Positions 54,281 to 64,000 of a stretch of 64,000 bases of DNA are shown here, piece by piece; position 1 is the first letter of the stretch, and each line of letters starts with the position of its first letter. This stretch comes from Sympetrum striolatum (lineage: Eukaryota; Arthropoda; Insecta; Odonata; Libellulidae): NCBI GenBank assembly GCA_947579665.1, contig OX388344.1:9356346-9420345 (forward strand), in the 5' to 3' direction. Below the pieces are notes generated by a model, which searched no databases, was not told where the DNA came from, and worked only from the letters and a program-made list of their open reading frames with translations. The translations under genes and the position numbers were made by a program.

Positions 54281-55458
54281 CTTGAAAAAATAAAAACTTT
54301 CAATCAATGCAATCAATCAAACTAGTACTTCCTATGCGACGTAGTTAAACGAGGTTTAATAACACATCGAAGATATTCGGCAAATATTTCTCCGGGCTTC
54401 AATTTGATTATTCATCAACCTCAAAAACAGTGATGACTTAACTGAAACACATACTACACTAAAACACATAAATACAGTAATAATATTCAAATGAAAAGGG
54501 AATTAAATTGTAAATGATCAAAACAGAATGTTTAAAAACGTTAAAGGATCGTAAATTCAAATCGAAATTCTTTTCAGAATAACTGTTAATAGGATAGTTG
54601 TAAGTTCGTATTGAAATGATAAAATATTCATTGATCATTTCCGAAATTCAACCCTCTAATTTCGTTGAAGAAAATGAAATGTGATAGCAAACATCTAAGA
54701 CTAACGTTAATGTAAAATGGAGAGATAGCTCAGCTATCTATCAGATAGCAATTCATGAGTCGAGGATAGAATAAAAATATACATTCTCGGAGACAATAAG
54801 TTCTACCTACTATTCAAGATTAGCATGCAAGGAAAATGTGAATATAATATTAAACGAAGTTTTTAAGAAAGACCTTAAATAAAATACGTCTATCTGGGAA
54901 ACAAAAGTCAAATTTTAAATATAAAATTCGTTGATTTGTAATCCGTTGATTATATCCAGGTAATCTCATAGTAATTTCCAAAAATATTACTTAGTTCACT
55001 CCAACCCCCAAGTAATACTTATAATTTATTTCAAAAACAACAATTGTGACATGATTTCCCGAAAAACATTAATTGTAATAGAGTATAAACTCGAATGGAA
55101 GGTAAGCTCCGATGAAAAAATCTCAGCAGTGGAAGTTACACAAATTTTAGGAAACCACGATATTGAGGTAATGCCTTTTATCCTTTTCTTAAATTCTAGA
55201 GTTCAAATTACAGAAATTATATTCTAAATAACTGAGAAAAATTTAAAGGTGATACTCTAGTTGAAATAGGAGGAATTGAAATAGCTAACGCGAAGCCCAA
55301 AGAATGTAGAGTTATCATTGCAGCAATAAAAAGTTAATCCTTATTATTTTATGAAAACAATATTAACTACTCGTTAAAAATAAAAGAATATGTTACGCTG
55401 GAAGTATCAAACATCATAAAGAATATATCTCAGAAAATATCATAATAAAATAGCTAAC

Positions 55459-55565
55459 CTGTAGAGAAATTCCAAAAGACATCATTTGATGATCCTACGT
55501 TGAACGCACTGTCGGTATCAAACATCGGTATCCAGAAGAATCATCCATATGCAAGAGAGCACTTC
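55459..55565 (-). other. Exon-like module A2
   Basis: The minus strand starts after TTTTTCATTTTTGAG and ends CTCTACAG|GTTAGC. It shares GAAGT..., TGGATGATTCTTCTGG, ACGTAGGATCATCAAA and GATGTCTTT with siblings. The frame open in A1 is interrupted here. Confidence 0.4.
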
Positions 55566-56734
55566 CTCAAAAATGAAAAAGAAATAGGTAAAATTTAATA
55601 AAATGTATAATTAATAATAAATATATATATATAATATAAAAAATAATAAAGCAAAATGCTTAAAACGATTATCGTTTTAAGCATAATGGTAAATTCAAAT
55701 CAAAATTATTTTCAGAACGTCCGTTACAGGGATAGTTGATAAATATTATCAATGATTACTCCAGAAATTCCTTTAAAGACAAAGTACTGTGCTATGAAAC
55801 GTTTTAGAATTGCGTGAATTTAAATTTTAATGATTCATAAATGATATCCATGCATGATTCAAGGGTGAGCATAAGAAGATACACACACCGAAAGAATCGG
55901 AATCCAGGTTCTATAACACGAGTTTTAAAATCAATGTCAATTTGATCTAATATCAAAAGGAAAGTTTACAGAAAGAAATTAAATAAAAGATAAGTGATAG
56001 GAAAAAACTAGTTGAAATTCAAATATAAACTCCGTTGATATGACATCGGTGTTCGGTACTAATCACGAAATAATTTCCAACATATATTTTTGGAAATGGT
56101 TATTTTATTGAACCAAGAACAGGTTCGATATTTATCATAAACTTCAGTCGAATTTTAAATTTAAGACCTTCACTCTCATTTCCTATGAATTAATATATGA
56201 ATGTGGCTATACTTGACTCTGAATAGAAAATAGCAATTTAGTTACCTGTAATTCAAGAATTAAAGGAATTGTGATTTTGAATTGAATTATGAAAGAACTT
56301 TAATAAGTTAGAAGTTTTCCCTTTAATAGATACGCGATCACATGTTGAATATTATAATATTATCGCTTTAGATTCACAATTCCACTTAATTACATTTTAG
56401 TATTCAGAAACAATATTATACATAACAGCTCCTAATACCATTTCCAGTGACAAGAACTTCGAGCCTGAAGGCTGAAAGAAGGATCATTAAGAACTAAGGA
56501 ATGAATGGAATTTGAACCGTCAAACTTAACTTAAAAGAAATTCAAGGTAAATGAAAACGAAAGTCAATATACGACGAAAAGTAGCAAACTTAACTGTAAA
56601 TGCAGCAACAAGAAAGACTTCATCCAGCAATTCACAAAATATGTTGATCGTAAGGATCGAATTTTACGCCTGAAAACGAAAAATAAAGCTTTAGCACTTA
56701 AACTAGATTAATTTATCATTATGCACCTACTTAC

Positions 56735-57045
56735 CAAATAAACGAGATCCCAGACCAAGTGCACGAAAATCTTGACGTCAGGAAATATCCGCTAATTTAC
56801 ATATTCTACGCAAATACATAATTGTCGAATGAAATTAAAAAAACTATTATTGAGTTACACTTTGCTAAATGCTCACATATACTCTTCTTCGAAAATATTG
56901 TACTTCGACAATTCAAAAGTTAACGGCTGGTCAAAAGAAATACCGGCAGCACCTCCACTCTGGGTGACGTATTCGTAGCAACTGATGTTTAAACCTTCGG
57001 AATAAACGTTGAACCAAATTCTGCGCTCTGATTGGTCGGCTTAAT
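56735..57045 (-). promoter_or_regulatory. Promoter and first-exon-like block of arm A
   Basis: The minus strand has GCCGACCAATCAGAGCGCAG (CCAAT box at 57035-57031), then GGTTTAAACATCAGTTGCT and GGAGGTGCTGC, and ends at GACTTGGTCTGGGATCTC-type sequence (here CACTTGGTCTGGGATCTCG) with TTTATTTG|GTAAGTAGG. It is strikingly GC-rich for the region and one of the best-conserved blocks between arms. A CCAAT box followed by a retained donor fits a transcription start with a short first exon. No ATG-led frame is obvious. Confidence 0.45.
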
Positions 57046-57190
57046 GGAAATTTCCGTCCCATTTCCCTAATTTTAATAGTTTACATAAATTATAATCAAC
57101 ATCGAAATAAAACTTATCTTAGCTGAACACAGTTTATTTTAAATTTAGGAAATATTGGAAAATTAATTTGACTTGAAAATATTTTATTAT

Positions 57191-59869
57191 AATCCTCGTA
57201 AATGTCACGCCCCCACTGGGTTACGTTACGCTTCAAATTAAAAAACTGATTATTAAAAATATCAATTCATCAATAATTATTTTGCGTAACGACTAAAAAA
57301 TTAAAACGTTTTAAATATTATACTGATGTCAAGCCATTAATTTCGTTCAGACTTGGGGATTATGAAATGAACGAATGCGAGTATTGATATGCGAATTTAA
57401 ATAGGAACACAACATTTACTAATATTTTTAAAATTCTAATGTAATTAAAGTAAAAAATTTAAAAAATCATCGAATTAGCGAGTAATTTTTATTGAATACT
57501 AATAATAACTAAAATTATATTTACTTTTGAAACGCTAGAATATCTCTCCAAGGTAATCATATGAGTGAAGATACAATTAATATTATCTTCCTAATAATAG
57601 TAATAACTCTTCAAAGACCACCATTTCATTTTGTAACACTTTATCTCGTTACGAAGGAAAACAGCTTATCTTGCTTGTTCCTTTTCAAACATTCTTTGGC
57701 TAATGGTGTGGACTTTAAATGATTCATGTTGCCTTAACAGTGATGAATTTACTGAGAGTTAATGAGATCATTCAATGACGAATGGTTAAGAATCAGAGAT
57801 ATCTAAGATAGATTCAGAGATTTACACATATAATTACATTTAAAGTTGAACTGATGGAACTTTAGTTTAGCTTCAAAGTTGATGCAGAGCTTGTTATTAT
57901 GAATATTTATGAAGAGTAGCCTCTCGACTCATTTTTATACGTAGGACAAAGAAAATAGCACCACAAGTTTACTTCCTTGTTGCACTTACCTTCTAATTAC
58001 TGTAATGCTAGTGTCAGTAATAAATCTTGCTGTGAAAACCCGCGAACATTAACATCCAACACGGAGATCGTCCATCTTGTTCCTGTGGTTTGCCATTCTT
58101 GCGTGATAGATTTTGGGTGTAACGGAAGGAAAATTGTTTTCTGTTTACTTTTTTCGAGCACCACTGTACTTAGAAACGCTATTAAACTATAAGCACTACG
58201 CAGCACTGTTATCACTGAGAAACTTCATCAAACCTTTTAAAAATGGGACTGTAATACAGCTAAGTTTTCATCTCGTACAAACTGCTTCAACGCGAAATTC
58301 AGAGACAATAATGAAACTAATTTAATCCACCCACACAGGCGTTGCAATTTCACTATCCTAAGAACTCTCTAGAACTCTTTTTTATTCCAATGATTAATAA
58401 TTTCCTTTTTAATTTCGCTCACATCAAAGTAACTCTCCTATAAAGTCCACGAGGGACATTGCGACGCATTTCCGAAACGATTTAGAAGAATTATGGTCTA
58501 GAAATTTCTGAATAGCGAAAAGGCACTCTTTGTCACCTGATTACGTGACTTCCGCCATTCTCAAGTTTGTCTGAAAAACATGTGCTCGAGTTTAGAAGGA
58601 GTCTTCCAGTTTTTGAGCGGGTTTAAAATTGTATCTACTGAAGGTGGAGTGATATAAATGTGAATTAGAATTATTTATTACCTAAGTCCATAAATGTGTC
58701 AGTGATATCTGTGCATATATCTCTAAGCTTCATGCAGGATGCAAGAAGTGTGTTTCGCGACGAAGGTGATTCGGAAAGAGATTGGATCCTCTACAAGAAT
58801 ACGACAGGGAAGTTATAAGAATTAGTGAATCTTGGCGAGAGATTGCGTAAGGAAGAAACGTAAGTTGTTTCAACTTTGGATTTTGTTCTATAGTAACATA
58901 AGCTGTTTATTCCGGTTGATTTAAACACGAAAGCAAACTCCAAGAAAACTATACCAATCATTTGAAATTTAGATGAAACTACAATTAATAGTTTTTATTA
59001 ACGTAAGTGTAATTTAAAAAATGATATACTAGTATGTTAATTTGATGATCAATTATCCATACTTCTCATTAGGATTAAATATTTCAGTGACCATCGTAAA
59101 AATTCTTCACTCATCCATATCATCAACAATTGTCTAATATTGTAGAACGTCCATCCCAACTGTATATAAAATTGTAATCTATAGTGACCTTTTCATTTTT
59201 ACCAATTTTAATGTAGTAGAAAGGAATTTTTGAGTTTCTCAACAACTTGAATAGGAATGACGAGTCCGAACCCAAGGCAACCGAAGGAATTTGGAGTTAG
59301 AAACATCAATTGTCTTCGGCTGGTAATGTAAAGAAAAGAATTTCAGAATTCCTTGACGAATAACACAGTTGCAAATTTAAGTTGCATAAGATATGTATTT
59401 TTAATCTTGGTGACTAGTAATCCATATTTCTTAGCTTTTTGTTGACCATGAGATAAGTTATATATTAGGACGTTATTCCAGGTAATGTGAATGTCTATCT
59501 TTGTTTTCCCTTTTAAGAGATAAGTTATTAGTTTAGAGATTCTCTTGGATGAGTCAGCATTATTGATAAGTTCATAATATCAAATCAATCTTTACTTATG
59601 TTACAGCATTCCGAGGTTACAAAAGTAAATGTAATATGAGTTAATATTGGTTTTAAATAAAGGTAATTCCGAAATTAGATATTTTATTTTCGTTTTAGCT
59701 ACAACTACCTCATTAAATTACTCGTAACTATATTTAGTAAGTAATATTCCGATTTAAACTCAGATCGTTACTCTCATTACTTTGTTTATGATTTATATAT
59801 CTAAAATCATTATTTAAATTGCTTGGGTATATTATTTAAAAACATTTTATTTTCAATCTGGTAATTATA
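57191..59869. other. Spacer between the inverted arms
   Basis: AT-rich sequence around the symmetry axis (about 58.6 kb). Short open frames at 57977-58325 on both strands are not convincing. A slightly GC-richer piece at 58720-58860 (GGATGCAAGAAGTGTGTTTC, CGCGACGAAGGTGATTCGG) might be exonic but has no recognised product. Mirror similarity fades inside 57.2-59.8 kb. Confidence 0.35.
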
Positions 59870-59999
59870 TAAAACAGTTATTGGTAAATTGAAATCTTTA
59901 AATTTCAAATAAATTGTGTTGCGCTAAAATAAGCTTTATTTCGATGTTTATTATATATTACGTAAAAAATTTACATAAAAGAGATAGTTCTATGGAAAT

Positions 60000-60303
60000 T
60001 TCCATTTCACCGACCAATCAGAGCGCAGCATTTGGTTTGACGTTTATTTCAAAGGTTTAAACATCAGTTGCTGCGCAGACGTCATACGGTGTGGAGGTGC
60101 TGCTGGTCTTTTTTCGAGAAACCGTTACCTTTTGAATCATTGATGTACCACGGATACAAAATCGAGAGTATACGAGGAATTTTCAAGGTGTTACGTTATT
60201 TCAGTTTGATTAATTTCATTCGAGAACTATATATTTTGTAAATTAGTGGGTATTTCCCGACGTCAAGATTGTCGTGGACTTGGTCTGGGATCTCCTTTAT
60301 TTG
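60000..60303 (+). promoter_or_regulatory. Promoter and first-exon-like block of arm B
   Basis: CACCGACCAATCAGAGCGCA holds a CCAAT box at 60014-60018. GGTTTAAACATCAGTTGCTG, GTGTGGAGGTGCTGCTGGTC and GACTTGGTCTGGGATCTCC follow, ending at a donor-like G|GTGAGT at 60304. It is conserved with 56735-57045 far better than the surroundings. It faces away from its mirror copy, giving a divergent pair with about 3 kb between CCAAT boxes. Confidence 0.45.
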
Positions 60304-61613
60304 GTGAGTATGTGCATCAGTATAAATTACTCTATATTTAGTGTTAAAGATGTAATTTGCGTATTGAGGAGTAAAATATTATTTCGATCGTTATGCTTAA
60401 TCATTTTGTGAAGGACATGCTACGGCCTTGACAGTCAGCTGCTTCTCAATATAACCTTTCTTTTTTTCTTTACCTTGACTTCAGTGGAACGTTTTTCACA
60501 TTCCATCACTCGACTATCTCTTGTTTTCGACAATCTTACTTTTAGTCTTTAGGTACGAAGTTTTTGTCTCCAGAAATGCATGATAGTTGTGATTTCTTAA
60601 TTTCGGAAACTCAATATATAGCAGCGGAACTGTGTACCTCAAGCAATTATTTCGTAATTTTTAGAGGTACCTTAATTATATTATGTACCGAAATAAAATC
60701 ATCGGAAGATTCATTTGAAATCTAAAAATGGCCTAACCGTTATTCATTATTATATCCTCCATCTCTGAATTGGAAAATTTGCATGTTGAAAATTCGATTC
60801 AGTATTACCATACTTGTGAATGGGTTTGTTTTTCATTTGTGGAGAATTACTGGATTTTTAATTTCGTTTTCTAATAAAATTTAGTTAAAATCTAAGAATT
60901 GTTATATTCGTATTCATGGTTGAGTGTAATTAATCCGAGATATGTAATGGAAATTAGTAAATGGCAATGTTAATATTGCCTGATTATTTTTGCGGATAAT
61001 ATCAACGGCCATAAAGTTGAAGATTCCATTTATACATTTGAGTTATATTTTACGCGTAGTGATCGATCACTTTAGTTTACAACACAGTTTAACGTTTAAA
61101 CTATATTTTATTGAAGTTTTAGTCGGAAAAACATATTGAGAAGTGTAGTTTTTACAATTTATATTAAATAATAATATAGGGCTACGTTAAGCTAATTTAT
61201 AATTTGTGAAAATTGTTACGAGATTACCTGGTGGTCGTCAACCGATGACGTATCAATGAGGTATATATTTGAATTTCAACTTTTGGTTTTCCTATCCGAT
61301 ATCTTTTAATTGAATTCTTTTTGTTAGTTTTCCGGTTGCTATTAGATTCAAATCGACCTTTCATTTAAATCTTGACTAATAGGAACCAAGATATTTGTGA
61401 TTGAATATATTCATTTACTGAATCTCTACGCGATAATTCCCTTACATCTTGGCTTTGGTACTTCACCTCGTCCAAAGACGTCGATTTGGAGTTCCTACTT
61501 TGGGCGATTGGTACTTAGTCTGCTTGCTCTTGTGCATGAATCGTACAATATTTTATCGAAATAGTTAATTAAATAATTAATTTCACTTTGCTTCTTCTTT
61601 TTCATGTTTTGAG

Positions 61614-61714
61614 GAAATGAATTCTCTCGCATTCGGATGATTCTTCGTGGTGTGAAATCGAATTAGCGGTCAACGTAGCATTATAAAACGATGTCTTCCA
61701 GATGATAGTTACAG
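61614..61714 (+). other. Exon-like module B1
   Basis: It follows TTCTTTTTCATGTTTTGAG and ends AGTTACAG|GTTAGT. It shares GAAATGAATTCTCTCGCAT, CGGATGATTCTTCG and GATGTCTTCCAGATG with siblings. Stops occur in the frame that is open in A1. Confidence 0.4.
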
Positions 61715-63076
61715 GTTAGTTCTATTATAATGACTTTTTCTTTCTAATAATTTTTCTGATCTTTCATAACTCGAGCTTTATATATTATTATAATTTTAGC
61801 GATTCGGTTCATTTCCATATAATTTCGTTATTTAGTTTGAACTTTTACAGCATTGTTTACTTTATCCAATGAAATTTTATTTTAAAAAGATAGAAATATA
61901 ATAAAAGCAGTTTATAAAAGAAAAGCAATGCTGCAAATAAAAATAAATCTTAATTCATCTGCAATTTACAAAAAGTCTATTTTAATTTTACAATATGCTA
62001 CAGTAGTTTGTTATTTGGAAGTTACCTACTTCAATATAAGACTGAAGAAACTTATTCGTAAATAAATAATGAAGGTTTTTGTAGATTAAAAGTATACTTC
62101 CATTGGACATAGTAGTTCAAGTAGAGTGTTGCTTCCTGAGATGATCATTTAAATGTTTTTATGTATAATTATATTACCGTTTATATTTTATTCTAATTTC
62201 TGATTCTGTTTGTTTTATATACAAAATTATTTGCTGATTTGTCATAAAAGATTACAGCAATGGATGACTCAATATTCACAAGGCTTTGCTAAATTAGAGA
62301 TTAAAGTAATTAAAATAATATTTTTGTAAATTATTTCGGGACTACCTGTATATCGTCTACTGTTGTCACACTAACGAAGTTTATATTTTGATTTGAAATT
62401 TTTATTTTCCTATCAGACATCCTTTATTTAATGGTTTTATTTAAACCTTTCTTTCAATATTAGATTCTATTTTGCCTTGCCTATTTATCTTGGATTTTAC
62501 GTTTTATTAGGTATTCATGATTATCTCTGAGTATGTATATTTTTATTCTTACCGTCGAGTCTTTAATTTCTATTAGAAATCTTGAATCTATCACAGGATT
62601 TTGTCTTCAACGGAAATGATCATTGATAATTATATCATTTAGTAGATACCTTCATATATCTTTCTTACTTAGGTTCTGAATAGGAATATGAATTTGAATT
62701 TATGATTAGTTACGGTTACCAGCTTTTTATTTTGTTCATTTTTCATCGCATCTTCGTTTCCATTCAATTTTTTCATTGTTTCCGAATAAATAAATCAAAT
62801 TAAACGAAATGAGCAAACTATAGTATTTTCATAACATATATTTCAGTTAAGACATCTGTTTTTGAGGTTAAATGAATAATTGAAGTGAATCCCGAAACGG
62901 TATTTACCATACAATTGCCATATGGTATCTTACCTTGTCTAGCCATCTCGTATAGGAAATACTAGATCTTGTGATTGCTACTATAATCTATGCGATCTTG
63001 TGATTCATGCTATACCATATTGAATAATTACTTAACTAAGAAATTAATTCGTGTTTTTCTATTTTCTAGTCTTGAG

Positions 63077-63178
63077 GAAATAAATTCTCTCCCTTTTGGA
63101 TGACTCTTCTGGGTGTGATACCGAAACTGTGTCCAAAGAAGGATAATCGAGAGATTGTCTTCCCGGTTCCCGATTCAG
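63077..63178 (+). other. Exon-like module B2
   Basis: It follows TTTTCTAGTCTTGAG and ends CCCGATTCAG|GTTTGC. It shares AAATTCTCTCCCTTTTGGAT, GACTCTTCTGGGTGTGATAC and GAAGGATAATCGAGAGATTG with siblings. It is closest to A1 in the middle part and to B1 at the start. Confidence 0.4.
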
Positions 63179-64000
63179 GTTTGCTCATTTACTATGATAT
63201 TTTCTGAGTTATTCGAATGGCCTGAACAGTTACTTGATCAAAATCAGAGCGTCTGAAGTGTATTAATAAAATCTTAAAGCATCTGTAGTGAGAGAGAAAA
63301 TCTATTTTAATGTACCACTGTATACAGATATTTGTACGTTACCAGGTTCGATATAAGACTTTAGAATATTAAATTATAAACGAAAAGTTCGATATTTAAT
63401 AGATTACTCCTACGGGACCTACTATTTGAAGTTAATATGATTTTTTTGTCATTCCTCGACGGCTAACATATGAATTAAGCCTTGCGTATAAGATAGTAGG
63501 CCTTTGTTGTTTTCTAATATATTCACGTCACCTATTGACCTCTGGAGAATTTTACCATTTATTTCGAAACTAAGCTTTTTAAAATCAGACCGAGAATAAC
63601 TTAATTGAAATTAGTTTTATTGATTATTTCATGATTTTTCATTTATGTGACGAATGTATACTAGTAGATTCTAACAAAATAACTTAAGTTTTTCATTCTG
63701 AAAAGATTGTTTAATGCTTCTCTTGTCAAAAACATAGATAGTATTTATAAACATAATGATTTGCGTTTCTAACATAGCCATGGCGAAACTTTTCCGTAAA
63801 GTTCATATCTACAGTTTATAAATTTGAAAGGCTTTATTTAATTTTTCGAGAGTAAATTAGCAAGTTCGCAAGGTCATACGAATTCGGGACAGAATTAAAA
63901 GACGAGGAATGCAAATGTTACTCTTGATAATACATATAATTTCAATGTGTGTGCGACGATATAATAAGGGTTATCTTTTAAACATTTATTCCGATTTAGT

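Larger units (their letters stand above)
53250..57190 (-). repeat. Inverted duplication, arm A (reads leftward)
   Basis: Reading the minus strand from 57190 down, landmarks occur in the same order and similar spacing as on the plus strand from 59870 up. They are: a TTTTATTTCGATGTT(G/T)ATTATA block; a CCAAT-containing block (57030); a TTTGGTRAGT donor-like site (56735); block C (56050); an exon-like module (55459-55565); block C again (54965); a second module (54163-54280); and block D (53400-53265). Identity by eye is roughly 60-75 percent in blocks and low between them. No known transposon termini or protein motifs are found, so its nature is open: old inverted gene duplication, a large unknown element, or paired noncoding loci. 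Confidence 0.7.
59870..64000 (+). repeat. Inverted duplication, arm B (reads rightward, runs off the window)
   Basis: The plus strand repeats the landmarks of arm A in order: ATTTCGATGTTTATTATATA (59940), CCAAT block (60014), donor-like TTTATTTG|GTGAGTATG (60303), block C (61225-61340), module B1 (61614-61714), block C again (62340-62455), module B2 (63077-63178) and block D (63755-63870, with AACATAGCCATGGCGAAAC and AAAGGCTTTATTTAATTTTT). The midpoint of each landmark pair falls between about 58.52 and 58.68 kb, so the arms are colinear with only small indels. Confidence 0.7.

Noticed and set aside
57977..58325. Coding gene in the spacer of the inverted arms
   Set aside because: Short frames overlap on both strands without domains. 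Composition is the same as the noncoding surroundings.
53250..64000. Assembly artefact: a false hairpin from joining both strands of one locus
   Set aside because: The arms differ by tens of percent, far more than sequencing error or allelic variation, so the inversion is an old biological duplication.

Overview
This is a repeat-rich, AT-rich eukaryotic window, most likely from an arthropod with a large genome. The evidence is spliced host exons with GT-AG introns, LINE, SINE, Penelope, copia, piggyBac, P and Harbinger-type transposons, and no bacterial gene organisation. Only two host genes are recognised. The first six coding exons of the translation termination factor eRF1 lie at 1289-2786 (minus strand; the rest lies beyond the left edge). 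What looks like the last exon of an F-box/WD40 protein resembling FBXW4 lies at 35824-35985 (plus). Three further exon-like islands (6686-6781, about 9990-10275, 44598-44810) have no recognised family.

Layout. 1-3.2 kb: eRF1. 3.8-9.1 kb: tRNA-derived fragments, a 2.0 kb Harbinger-like element with TAA target duplications (4496-6499), a decayed Penelope-like element, and a LINE endonuclease fragment. 10.8-18.1 kb: a decayed LINE, an element with long inverted arms (12474-17700) that holds a transposase remnant, a second LINE and a SINE, then a P/THAP9-like transposase fragment. 21.1-28.7 kb: a young copia LTR retrotransposon (239-bp LTRs that read as identical, CTTTT target duplication, tRNA-iMet primer site). 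Its single gag-pol frame is split by a 2.87 kb terminal-inverted-repeat transposon (22488-25358). 29.9-34.6 kb: an apparently complete CR1/jockey-type LINE with intact ORF1 (SGNH-esterase-like) and ORF2 (endonuclease plus reverse transcriptase). The two frames overlap at a T TTT TTA heptamer. 36.2-43.6 kb: an orphan transposon end, a piggyBac remnant, a three-copy tandem repeat, a decayed copia gag, and a LINE 3-prime end.

45.1-49.4 kb is a GC-rich minisatellite built from 16-bp units, with a 992-bp (62-unit) higher-order repeat. Its many open frames follow from the repeat and are not evidence of genes.

49.4-64 kb has no recognised gene but is structured. Two diverged, colinear arms in inverted orientation (about 53.2-57.2 kb and 59.9-64.0 kb, axis near 58.6 kb) each begin, reading outward, with a CCAAT-containing segment and a conserved splice-donor-like site. 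Each arm then carries an approximately 105-bp exon-like module twice. This pair of divergent, mirrored units is the most interesting unexplained feature of the window.

How things work together: most of the window is a record of nested transposition (a transposon inside copia, a SINE inside an inverted-repeat arm, a mini-element inside a LINE) around sparse host exons. All homology calls are from reading motifs by eye. No database search was run.
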